Source: 'Nostoc azollae' 0708
GTDB taxonomy: Bacteria > Cyanobacteriota > Cyanobacteriia > Cyanobacteriales > Nostocaceae
Direction of reading: 5' to 3'
Length of the DNA stretch: 64,000 nucleotides
Assembly (NCBI RefSeq): GCF_000196515.1
Contig: NC_014248.1
Coordinates: forward strand, 3,352,001-3,416,000
This document shows positions 20,224 to 28,966 of this stretch, one piece after another. The notes under the pieces are model-generated. The model worked only from the letters and a program-made list of their open reading frames with translations. It searched no databases and was not told the DNA's origin. Both the position numbers and the translations under genes were made by a program. The stretch's first letter is position 1. Every line of letters starts with the position of its first letter.

Positions 20224-21453
20224 TTAAATGCTCTCCCTTGCAGGTGGCACAATACCAAATCTATTCAACTCCTGATCAATATCTCGCAATACCTGAAAAT
20301 CATCATCCGGTAAAGTATAACTATTACTATTAAATAAACCCCCACTGGGATATTTTTCCAAAAAAGAAAATGCTTGCCGGAATTGTTGCGAGTTAGCTTT
20401 AACAGGTGCGTCAAAATGACAGGGAATTATCCATTGAAAATCCCATTTTGCTACTTGCTCAGCCCAATTTATTGTTTCCTGCGGTGCGCGGTTAAGAATT
20501 AAACTCTGTAAAACCGCTGCAACAAATATCCGTCCATGTCCTCTTAACACTTCATAATACCTTTCCCAGTCTTGTCGCCATTGGAAGGGGAAAAAGCCAA
20601 AATATGTTTTTCTGTTGCTTTGTGGGGCTTTCCAGGCATCTGTAAATACATCTTTCCATTTGGGTACGTTTACCACACTTGGCTGAAAGTAAAAGGCAAA
20701 TAAGGTGATGCGTTGCCATTCTTTACGGCGGTTTTCTTGGGTATCGGCTACGATAATATCATAAGCTTTATCTTTGGCGTGGTACAGCAAGGGGTAGGGA
20801 TCGAGTTGGATGATCGCAGGTGGATCTGCTGATACTGAGACTATGGTATCTGTAAGTAGGAGTATGTGCCATCGCTTGTGGAAAAAAGCGACCTCTGCAA
20901 ACTTACCTGGGCTTAGAGTAATCGCTTCGAGTATCCCATAATCAAACTCATCTGCAAAAGGCGTTTTTTGACTATCTTCTGATAAAACCTGAGTTCTTTT
21001 CCCTGGTAAACCCAACCAACTCAAAGGTGAATTTACCGGAAAACTCCACTGTTCGGGTGCAACAAATACCTGTGCAGTGGGAAAGCATCGCGCAAAGGGT
21101 CCAACAAAAACCTTATGTTCTATTCCCGATATCGTTGGCAAAATAATATACTTAACATCACCATGTTCTGCCACCAACTCATTTACTAAACGGATATATT
21201 CTCCTCTTAGTGCTACAGGTGTACAAACCAGCAAACCGCCATTTTCTAACTTTACCACCCTCATGCAGATCGGCACGACTACATAGAAAACCCCCTGCAT
21301 TTGGTCAAAAATCCAGATAGTATACTTCACTACCTCTTTGCAGATAGTGCGACGTTTACCCTAAGGATAAAGGGCGACAACAGGCCAGAACCTCCATTCA
21401 TAGTCCTGGGGGTTGATGTTTTCTATATTGATTCTACCTTCACGGTGAGTCAC
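20224..21453 (-). pseudogene. DUF4336 protein with a nonsense codon near the N-terminus
   Basis: The long open part (20224-21330, 368 codons from GTG) is a cyanobacterial DUF4336 protein with a metallo-hydrolase-like flavour: YIILPTISGIEHKVFVGPFA, HILLLTDTIVSVS, and a WIIPCHFDAPVKA histidine near the end. Upstream in the same frame the protein continues through EVVK, GKRRTIC, a TAG at 21361-21363, and then WRFWPVVALYP back to a GTG at 21453. The stop replaces a residue in the block WPVVALYP*GKRRT, where a tyrosine is expected. The GTG at 21330 could restart translation and give a shortened protein. Its 3' end overlaps the AlbA_2 pseudogene by 4 bp, tail to tail. Function unknown. Confidence 0.65.
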
Positions 21454-21527
21454 AGTGCGATCGCTCCCAATAACCAATATTTTCTCAATCTTTCCCAAAT
21501 TTGGAGTTTAGCAAATAGTTGATCTAA

Positions 21528-22432
21528 GAGGCTGATAAAGTAAATGTAAAGGGGAGTAGAAAAGGAATGTTGGAAGGATAGGATACATAAAATCTAGTGT
21601 ATTTACATAGCTACTCATGGAACGAAAGTCTTACCCCACAGACTTAACTGATATGGAGTGGGAAATCCTAGCCCCATTGATTCCACCAGCCAAAGAAGGA
21701 GGGCATCCACCCACAAAAGATATAGGTGAAATATGTAATGCCATATATTTTCATTTGAAAACTGGATGTCAATGGAATATGCTTCCAGGTGACTTCCCGC
21801 CAAGGTCAACGGTATATAGCTATTACAGGAAATGGCAGGGCCAGGGGGTTTGGGAAAAATTCAACCATACATTGGGTAGTCAAGTTCGCTCGAAATTAGG
21901 TAAATCAAGACAACCTACCGCGCTCGCCGCAGACAGTCAGTCGGTCAACACTGACCAAAAAAAGGGGATGTGTATGGTTTTGACGGATGTAAAAAGGTAA
22001 AAGGAAGAAAGGGGCAGACTTTAGTTGATAGCCTGGGACTTGTGTTGAAAGTTGTTGTTAATGAAGCGAATGCCCCAGAACGAATACTTGCTGCCTATGC
22101 ACTAATGGAACTGCTAGAGGAACCCACAGAATTATTGGAAAAAGTCCAAGTTTTATGGGTTGATTCCGGTTATGACGGTGATAAATTTGCACTTGCAGTT
22201 TGGTTCCTGATTCAAGCTCATGTTGAAGTCATAGGACCTACTGAGCAAGAATTTAAAGTTTTACCACAACCCTGGGTAGTAGAAAGAACATTTGGGTGGT
22301 TTAACCAATATCATCGTCTAAGCAAGGATTATGAGCGTTTAACACAAATGAGGGAAGGGGCTATATATGCTCTTATGACTAGAATTATGCTACTTCCTCT
22401 TCTCTCCTAAACATTTACTTTATAAATCATCT
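21528..22432 (+). mobile_element. IS5-family element (IS1031-like) with CTAA target duplication
   Basis: The element is bounded by GAGGCTGATAAAGTAAATGT and the inverted partner ACATTTACTTTATAAATCATCTC. CTAA flanks both sides (21524-21527 and 22433-22436), which fits the YTAR target of this IS5 subgroup. It carries two overlapping ORFs for one transposase. Intact ends, a target duplication and open frames make it the youngest-looking IS in the window. Confidence 0.88.
21617..22410 (+). CDS. IS5-family transposase, two frames joined by -1 frameshift
   Basis: ORF A (21617-22000) has the N-terminal domain YPTDLTDMEWEILAPLIPP and the first catalytic Asp in ALAADSQSV. ORF B (overlapping from 21970, -1 frame) has VYGFDGCKKVKGRKGQTLVD, the second Asp in LWVDSGYDGDKF, and the Glu region VVERTFGWFNQYHRLSKDYE. 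A run of seven A followed by GGGG at about 21957-21967 is a classic slippery site. A -1 shift there yields GDVYGFDGCKKV, the expected continuation. The enzyme would cut and paste its own element. This may be programmed frameshifting and not damage. Confidence 0.85.
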
Positions 22433-22455
22433 CTAAATTATCTGTGTAATACATC

Positions 22456-22824
22456 TCAACTTAGTAAAGGAGGACGACGCACACCAATACGATGAGTTTC
22501 AACTGTTACAACTGCTCCTTGTTCTAAATCTTCCTTACATTGAGCAATAACTTTTATTAACAATCCAGTCAAGGATTGAGCGCGTAATCTTTCAATGGGA
22601 ATAGGAATCACTGATGGAGAAGTAGCTTCAGAAAGAGCTAATAATCCGTGGAAATCTGCATCCAGAGTAACAACGACATGCTTGTCCTCTTGAGCTGTTT
22701 GGAGTATTGGTGTATCGTCAGCTGCTGAGAAACCAATATCAGCAACATGAATAGTAAGTATCACAGCTTCACATAACAAAGCTACCGCAGAACGTGGTAA
22801 TCCTTTATCAACCAACAGTTTCAT
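22456..22824 (-). CDS. DUF5615 PIN-like putative toxin
   Basis: This 122-residue frame starts MKLLVDKGLPRSAVALLCE, where the first Asp is the PIN-like acidic site. It continues with VADIGFSAADDTPILQTAQ and VVTLDADFHGLLAL, the DxDF motif. This is the DUF5615/Mut7-C-type PIN-like family, normally encoded just after a DUF433 antitoxin. That gene is present upstream but frameshifted (22854-23058). The toxin frame itself is open and its acidic residues are kept, so it might be expressed without a full antitoxin. Its RNase activity is inferred from the fold only. Confidence 0.7.
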   Translation of the reverse strand: MKLLVDKGLPRSAVALLCEAVILTIHVADIGFSAADDTPILQTAQEDKHVVVTLDADFHGLLALSEATSPSVIPIPIERLRAQSLTGLLIKVIAQCKEDLEQGAVVTVETHRIGVRRPPLLS

Positions 22825-22853
22825 AGTTTAATGGCAGTTCTATAAATGCGAGC

Positions 22854-23058
22854 TTATAAGTATGTAGAAGCATAAATTAAGCCTTGTTGAATATCTTCAT
22901 CTTCATAGTTCTGGAAATTCTTGCAGTAACTCTTCCCGATTTGGATAAGTTGCTAATAAATCTATGAATCTCTTTAGTGTCAATCGTAAATTGCGAATAC
23001 ATAGTTGTCCATTCATACGATTAGGACTTGTGGTTATACGGCCTAGCTTCATAGTCAT
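22854..23058 (-). pseudogene. DUF433 antitoxin, frameshifted
   Basis: It starts MTMKLGRITTSPNRMNGQLC with IRNLRLTLKRFIDLLATYPN and a REELLQEFPEL helix. That is the small DNA-binding DUF433 fold, which pairs with DUF5615 toxins. A single-base shift near 22915 then moves YEDEDIQQGLIYASTYL into another frame. In the starting frame the protein stops after FPEL. The toxin follows 29 bp downstream on the same strand, as in an operon. The loss of the last ~18 residues probably weakens or abolishes antitoxin function. Confidence 0.7.
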
Positions 23059-23118
23059 TGAGCCCATAGGTGTTAATAATATAATACTCTTTTTTCATTT
23101 GCTACGATATCCCCACCT

Positions 23119-23606
23119 TTAGAATGCAAAAGGTGAATTATCAGTAATATATATATCAGCATTAGCAATAGTTTCTGTATGGGTAATATTCAACATATTC
23201 CCATATCCATGTTGCAAGTCTTCTACCGCACCTGCTGGACAATAATGTCCAGATGCTTCTAAGGCTTTTACCAATGAACCTATTTGATTTGGTGTGATTT
23301 CTATAACTAAATCTAAATCACGAGTAGAACAAGGTTCTCCATGAATAGAAATCGCAACACAATCACTTACACAGTAACGAATATTGATTGGTTCAAAAAT
23401 CTGGTGCAGTTCACCTGCTAAAGAAATTGAATCTTGAATCCACATATTTTCATCAATACCTTTTGGTTGAAATCAGGAATAAGTTTGTCTCCTAATACAG
23501 CACGAGTAAATATATCACGAATTTCTTCTCTAGGAAGCTTCCGATGTCGAGATTTAATTGCTAGAAGACATAGTTTTTTTACTCCCTGTTCATGGGAAAC
23601 AAACAT
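23119..23606 (-). pseudogene. Nucleotidyltransferase-fold protein in two overlapping frames
   Basis: The upstream frame (MFVSHEQGVKKLCLLAIKSR, REEIRDIFTRAVLGDKLIPDF) and the downstream frame (MWIQDSISLAGELHQIFEP, then VAISIHGEPCSTRDLDLVIEI) join naturally if one base is added near 23465, giving IPDFQPKGIDENMWIQDS. The second part has the nucleotidyltransferase pattern G-G-V-A...R...T-x-D-L-D. The glycine pair reads DC (VSDCVAISIHG) and the usual Arg reads Cys. The C-terminus ends early after NSPFAF. It is probably one damaged gene of a minimal-nucleotidyltransferase antitoxin-like family. Function uncertain. Confidence 0.5.
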
Positions 23607-23898
23607 TTATATGCGTTGTTTCAATGTGAGTTGTCGTAATTTATTAAATAAATATCAGCTTCTATTGTTGTATCTTGGCTTTGAGGTTGATAATTAGATT
23701 TGGGGATTTCGGGAATTTTTGGGAAAAATGATCTTCATTTTTCCCAACAAAGTTTAGATATTGGCGATATAATAGAATTGTTGATATTAATAATAATGAT
23801 AACCATAAATTACTCTGTTCACACAAGAAGATATACTTATAAATTGCATGGCAAGTAACAAAATAGACAAATAAATTGATGGAAAAGACTCATTTATT
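23607..23898. other. Intergenic, nothing recognised
   Basis: About 290 bp of AT-rich sequence between the nucleotidyltransferase remnant and the IS66 left end. I see no gene or repeat. Confidence 0.4.
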
Positions 23899-25367
23899 CG
23901 TAAGGATTCAGGTGTAAGGAAGAGGGATTAAAGAAGGTGTATGGAAAGCAGAGTGATCCATGGCTTTCATAGGTTGGTCAAAAAACTCAATTAGAGAAAG
24001 TGCTTGACGGCGACAAGTTTGTATAACCGTCAATAAATTGGCAGGATGTTGGAATAGCTCCAGAGAAAGAGAACCACCACAGACTTTTCCTTGTTTCAGT
24101 GCTAAACCTAACCTTGGTTCAGCTAAATTATGATCAAGGTCTATTGCCTAAGGAAGGTAAAAGTTTACCAGGTTCACCTGGGGCTTGATCAATAAATGAA
24201 TGGAAGATTCAACTTTTGGTTGAAAGTAGGATGCACAAGTTAAGAATTGATGAAGGTTTTGGGTTTGTTGGAATAAAGGGTAGTTTTTAAGACCTTCATC
24301 TATGAGGTCCATGAATGTTGTGCCAATTTCTTGGTGATTGAAGCCAGGAATCTTGATTAGTGTCTTGAAGTGACGGGGTAAGGTAGATGTGGTTGACATT
24401 TCTGTTGAGCTGTGACCGGTATAACCATTATAGGCAGTAAAGTCATCAGAAATGAGTACACCAGAGTAACTTGAACCCACAATGGATTCTAATTCGCCAG
24501 GACAAGGAGTATCAGACCCATGAAATAAAGGGAAGTCACTATTGGCAAAGATCCATAACCATTGTTTCACCCCTTTGACTATCCAGGGTGTTTCATCCCC
24601 AAGGATATGAGGCTGGGTTTGTTTTATCCACTGTTTGAGGCTATGAATACTTTGAGCCACTGAACCATCTATTCCTTCATTGGTACCTACTAATGTTCCC
24701 ACTCCAATTTCTATTTGACCCACTTCCCACAACAAGAAGTATTCTTTTTCATAGGGTCAATGACCCTAGTTATTGATCCATACCAAAAAAGCTTGTCCTG
24801 TGATTCCTATATCTTTTCCCAGTACTATCTCTGGTGACCAGTGTGTGTGCCCTTTATGTTTTCCCACACACACTGCAAGTCTACGTATATCTTTCATTTT
24901 CTACTATTTCGATTGCCCTGTCCACCAACTCCCCTAGTTGTTGTATTTGGATTTTTATTGGTTCGCCAAACAATTGCCCCTGACCTCACCATCCACAGAC
25001 TTGCCGTCCCACTATCTTAAATCTATTCCATCTACTCCACCAAAACCCTTTCTCCTTTTTCCCCTATGCCCTGGTTGTCCTCCTGCTTTCCGTTTTCGTG
25101 TCTGGTTTTCTTTTGGTTTCTCTTCTTGTTTGTTCTCGGTTTCCTTGAGGATGTCTCCCGACGGTGGTTTGAATCATGTTATGGTCTCTAAATGTCTACT
25201 GACTTTGAGTTTCTCTATTTCTTTTTCCAGTTCTACTACTCTATTTGTTAGCTTCTCTATACTTTTCCCCTGGTCAATAATGATTTCTACCAGTTGCTCT
25301 ATTGCCAACTGCTATATTCTCCCTCTACTATCACACTTGTCAATATACCACCACCTGAATCCTTACG
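23899..25367 (-). mobile_element. IS66-family element, degenerate
   Basis: A perfect 16-bp inverted repeat, CGTAAGGATTCAGGTG (23899-23914) and its complement (25352-25367), bounds the element; GTAA ends are typical of IS66. The minus-strand transposase is broken into pieces. The central catalytic part at 24148-24735 carries HILGDETPWIVKGVKQWLWI, then SYSGVLISDDFTAYNGY. I found no matching 8-bp target duplication, so one side may have been rearranged. Confidence 0.8.
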
Positions 25368-25372
25368 TGTTG
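23908..25372 (-). pseudogene. IS66 transposase (TnpC type), frameshifted
   Basis: The pieces in order are as follows. An N-terminal lysine-rich linker reads KPPSGDILKETENKQEEKPK and RKRKAGGQPGHRG (25080-25180). Next come GHTHWSPEIVLGKDIGITGQ (about 24780-24870) and the open core 24148-24735 with the catalytic Asp in DETPW and DDFTAYNGY. The C-terminus, in another frame, is GLALKQGKVCGGSLSLELFQ ... AMDHSAFHTP with its TGA at 23908. Stops near 24745 and shifts near 24150 inactivate it. Confidence 0.75.
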
Positions 25373-25445
25373 AGCTAACTATGTCCTTTTGAAGATTGCA
25401 ATATTTAAAATATGCTAAAATTATGAAAAACAAGGAGATAAAATA

Positions 25446-25678
25446 ATGACATCAGGACATTTACCAATTGTTAAAGATGGGTAAATAGAATTACTATATC
25501 CTGTATCTATCCCAGAGGTGACAAAAGTATTTATTACTCCTAATAATGCCAGATAAAACCGAACATTGAGAAGATTTCTCTTTAAATAACTTAAATCAAT
25601 TTAATGCAAAAAACGAACCAGAATATACATTATTGGAATCAATTAAAAACTATAACGCTGATTATGAAAGAAGATAAT
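25446..25678 (+). pseudogene. Antitoxin remnant upstream of a PemK-type toxin
   Basis: It starts MTSGHLPIVKDG, then a stop at 25482, followed in frame by IELLYPVSIPEVTKVFITP. After further stops and a shift it ends NEPEYTLLESIKNYNADYER. This is the usual plan of a short cyanobacterial antitoxin (beta strand-rich N-terminus, acidic tail) preceding a MazF/PemK toxin, which begins at the same position as this stop. It would have neutralised the toxin. Confidence 0.5.
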
Positions 25679-25955
25679 ATATTATATTAACTCCTATTCC
25701 TCAAGCAAGTGGAGAAATAAAAACCGTCCGGCTCTAATTGTGAGAGAAATGCCAAAATGTCAGGATTTCTTGGTATGTGGAATTAGTACACAATTAAAAG
25801 AATATATTTCTGATTTTGATGAAATAGTTTCACCTGGTGATGATGATTTTCAATCTAGTGGTTTAGTTAGTCAATCTGTAATTAGACTGAGTTGCTTAAC
25901 GGTTATTGCTCGTAACAATATAATTGGCTCAATTTCGACAGAAAGACACAAATAA
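25678..25955 (+). pseudogene. PemK/MazF-family toxin, frameshifted at the start
   Basis: The N-terminal strand ILLTPIPQASGEIK is one frame and RPALIVREMPKCQDFLVCG, VSQSVIRLSCLTVIARNNIIGSI is another. The shift lies near 25727 in the A5 run. The family is a sequence-specific mRNA endonuclease; the RPALIV strand and the S...R pair are present. An ATG at 25746 could restart, but would miss the first strand. The sequence ends with SIS(T)ERHK and a stop, shorter than usual at the C-terminus. Confidence 0.65.
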
Positions 25956-26024
25956 TTATTAATTATAGCTCACTGAGTCAATCAATATTTAATTCGAGCA
26001 AGATAATAATCAAGAGAAATTATA

Positions 26025-27005
26025 TCACCTTGCTTGAAAAATATTCTGCACCATCGTTTTATCAGACCTAGCAGCAGCATTATCCAACTCTGCAACTTCA
26101 CCATCACTCAAGAACCAACCCAATGCACCAATATTCTGTTGTGCTTGTTCCAAACTTTTGGCACCAGGAATAGGAATTGTCCCTTTACAAATACACCAGT
26201 TAATAGCGACTTGAGACATAGTTTTATTTCTTGTATCTCCTATTTCTCGTAAAGTCCCTAAAATACCTTTAATGCCTGGTAATATTTGCCTAAATAATAT
26301 TCCTCTCACACCTTTAGGAAACTTGCCATTTTCGGAAAACTTACCTGTTAATAAACCCAAAGCTAAAGGACTATAAGCAATTAATTGGATTCCTAAATCA
26401 TCACATACATCTTTTAAACCTAATTCCGTGACTGGATAGGTAGATAATAATGAATACTGCACTTGCAAAGTTTTAATCGGTATTCTTCTTTCCTGAAATC
26501 TTTTATCTACCCATAAAAGTCGTTTTGTACCGTAATTAGATAATCCTACACCTTTAACTAATCCTTGTTCATATAAATCAGCTAAACCATCTAATAATCC
26601 TACTTCCTGCCAAGGTGCATAATTAGCTGTAGACCAGTGCATCTGAACTAAATCAACTTTTTTTCCTAATCTGTTCGCAGAGGCATGACAAGCAGAAATA
26701 ATTGATTTTCTTGTCCATCTCCAAGGGTAAGCTGCTAATTTTGTAGCAATACAAATATGTTCTTTATTTAGTCCTTGATATTCTCTAGTAAACTTTCCTA
26801 AAAGTGACTCACTGCGTCCGTTTAATCTACCTGTACCATAGGAATCTCCTGTATCAAACAGGGTGACACCATTATTCACACAGAGGTTAAATACCTGTTG
26901 CAGTTGGTCATCGATGCTTTCATTGTATCCCCAAAGCAGTTGGTTTCCCCAAGCCCAAGTTCCACATCCCATTGTGGGTAAAGATAGTGATTGACTGGTT
27001 TGCAT
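26025..27005 (-). CDS. Aldo/keto reductase
   Basis: This 326-residue NAD(P)H-dependent oxidoreductase has a TIM-barrel fold. The catalytic tetrad is visible: Asp51 in LFDTGDSYGTG, Tyr56, Lys89 in IATKLAAYPW, and His123 in LVQMHWST. The cofactor-binding C-terminal motif is IPIPGAKSLEQAQQNIGAL. Length and start (MQTSQSLSLPTMGCGTWAWG) fit the family. The physiological substrate cannot be told from sequence. The frame is fully intact between two decayed regions, and no operon partner is evident. Confidence 0.93.
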   Translation of the reverse strand: MQTSQSLSLPTMGCGTWAWGNQLLWGYNESIDDQLQQVFNLCVNNGVTLFDTGDSYGTGRLNGRSESLLGKFTREYQGLNKEHICIATKLAAYPWRWTRKSIISACHASANRLGKKVDLVQMHWSTANYAPWQEVGLLDGLADLYEQGLVKGVGLSNYGTKRLLWVDKRFQERRIPIKTLQVQYSLLSTYPVTELGLKDVCDDLGIQLIAYSPLALGLLTGKFSENGKFPKGVRGILFRQILPGIKGILGTLREIGDTRNKTMSQVAINWCICKGTIPIPGAKSLEQAQQNIGALGWFLSDGEVAELDNAAARSDKTMVQNIFQAR

Positions 27006-27264
27006 ATTGCTTTCCTAGAAAAAGTAAGTATGTTAGCAGTTTAGTATAGTTGGGGAGTTGAGTGATCGCGTAAAATAAAAAAGTGCCATGAAATATTGGT
27101 CACTTTCATAACACTGATGATTATTTAAATCTGAAAGACTTTATTGGTGCTAACACTTAGCTAGATGACAAAACTAAGCTGACTGTCTGGCATTAACAAT
27201 ATACACGTTCTTGCCAAGTTCGGGGAATAAAACAAAGGGTATTTCCCGTCCTGGTTGTTGTAAG

Positions 27265-27990
27265 TCAGGAGGTAAGAGAGTGAATAAAGATGTCTTGCAA
27301 ATTAACAGTAATCTTTTGAGTAGCACCGTTAACTAAGACACAAGTTGGGTTTTCCTTTCCACTCTTATATTGGTCGTAAAGAGAATCAAGAACTTTCTTA
27401 CGTAATTCCTTCACTGAAGAAACATAGATAAAATAGCCTTGTGTATCCATCCACTTATTTAGCTTTGGCTGATGCTTTAGTTGCATCTGTAAAGAAAGCA
27501 ATTTGAGTATCTTCATTTTCTAGAGGACATTGTTCAGGCGGTCTTCCAGCTAGCTACAACACTATAGAGGTTACCACCCAGAGGAGCATCAACGGTAAAT
27601 AATTTGTTACCAGCAGTTGCTGTATTCCCCGCTTAGAAATGAAACCAAGCTTTGGTTACTGAACTATCACCAAGAGCATCTACAAGTTTGGGTACTACGT
27701 TCTTGTCAAATAATTTTTTACTAGCAGGAACTTGAAATTCTGGTGGTAATTTAAAAGGAACAGCTATGCCATAATTCAGAATATCGTCATAAGCTGTAAC
27801 TCCTTTTTGCTGCTGCTCTATAGTGTTGTAAATTGTTGTAATACCTAATGTTGCTTGAGGAGGATTAGATATTCTAGTAGGTGCTAGAGTAGGTGCAGGG
27901 GTGGTATCTGCTAAGGGAGAATCGACACCACTGAATAACATGACAAAGCTGAGAATAATAGTGACTAGGATTTGAGATTTTGAATTTGAG
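27265..27990 (-). pseudogene. Exported hypothetical protein, frameshifted
   Basis: An N-terminal hydrophobic segment (ILVTIILSFVMLFSGV, then DSPLADTTPAP) precedes the body ATLGITTIYNTIEQQQKGVT, then PFKLPPEFQVPASKKLFD. A stop after KAWFHF (27633) is followed in frame by AGNTATAGNKLFTVDAPLGG. Then a shift leads into ENEDTQIAFFTDATKASAKAK, and another into the open C-terminal piece 27265-27516 (YFIYVSSVKELRKKVLDSLY). The pieces make one protein of about 230 residues. I do not recognise a named family. No ATG start is visible, so the start is approximate. Confidence 0.5.
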
Positions 27991-28067
27991 ATTGATTACA
28001 CGGATAAAGCCGGAGGCTTGTAGCATCAAGGAATTATCGGTCAAAGTCACCTATTCCCTGCCTATCA

Positions 28068-28903
28068 TGAATACTGAAGCTTTACCTCTGAACGTTTATA
28101 TCCAAGGTCAAGGATTTCACATTTTGGGTTTACACGACCATCCTAGTGCGGGTCGCAGTCTTTCTGTTTTCAGTAATCATTTATCGCGACGGTTTCAAAC
28201 CTTTGCCCCAGATTTGCGCGGATACGGCAAAAGTCGCTGTAATAGCAATTTTAATATGCAAGACCGGAGGACTTAGAAGCTCTCCTAGACTGTTTTGAGA
28301 TTGAAAAGTGTCTGGTATTGGGATGGTCACTAGGTGGAATTTTGGCGATGGAATTGGCATTGCGCTTACCACAGCGAGTTACTCGGTTGATATTGGTGGC
28401 AACTTCAGCTAGACCTTAGGGTAATCATCCTCCTATTTCTTGGCAGGATAATGTTTATAGTCATCTGGCCGTGCTATTAAACTATATCAAACCTAGTTGC
28501 TCTTGGAATATTGAAACTTTTGGCAAGCGATCGCTCTTTCGCTATCTCATTCAACAACATACACCCACAGCTTACGGTTACATTGACAGGGAAGCTATAC
28601 CAGCTTATTTACAAACTTCTCCATACTCTCTCTACTCACGCCCTCTATAGCGCCATAAAAGCAGGGTACAACCGACTTCCTGACCTAGTAGAAAAAATAC
28701 AATGTCCTAGTTTGGTGCTTGCTGGTTCTCCAGACTGCCATATTACTCCCGATTCTCGCTTAGAGACAGGACGAGATCTCAAAAATTCTCAGTCGCAATG
28801 TTACCCCAACACAGCCCATCTTTTTCCCTGGGAAATACCTCAACAGTTGCTGTTCGATATTGACCAATGCTTAGAAACACACTCAATAATTACTAATTCG
28901 TAA
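28068..28903 (+). pseudogene. Alpha/beta hydrolase, frameshifted
   Basis: It starts MNTEALPLNVYIQGQGFHIL with the oxyanion region LGLHDHPSAGRS and APDLRGYGKS. After a shift near 28265 the nucleophile elbow appears as VLGWSLGGILAMELALRLPQ, with Ser between W and L. A stop follows (SARP*). The C-terminal part in a third frame has IQCPSLVLAGSPDCHITPDS and the catalytic His region NTAHLFPWEIP. All catalytic elements were once present, but three frames and a stop make it dead. The substrate is unknown. Confidence 0.8.
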
Positions 28904-28966
28904 TTCGTAATTAAGAGGGTATAAACCCCCACTAATTGCAATTACGAATTATTTTGACATCTAGTG

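Larger units (their letters stand above)
16954..20227 (+). pseudogene. AlbA_2 / ATP-binding (HATPase_c_4) protein split by IS701
   Basis: The N-terminal AlbA_2 (Schlafen-like) domain reads IPDEITQLIANGETLTIEFK, then CFSNTSGGTLLIGVENDG. The IS701 element at 17223-18588 cuts it after PPLSVDTQ. Coding resumes behind the element with LNTQGQPECRPLYPSE, then YRGDISLQYLSDLELTRALNL, RISERLIEAFTLRNEEHE, and the HATPase_c_4 core FREAVNNALTHRDYDLMG. The C-terminus is a winged-helix region (SVYIRRPGFDEIQKEKM, ...ELCRITSMVSKQ...LSKLVRRGLL) and a charged tail ending ISHHWL. Several stops and frameshifts add to the insertion. The family is linked to regulation and to phage defence; the role here is unknown. 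Confidence 0.75.

Noticed and set aside
24938-25378. 146-codon plus-strand frame with hydrophobic content
   Set aside because: It is the antisense of the lysine- and proline-rich linker of the IS66 transposase.
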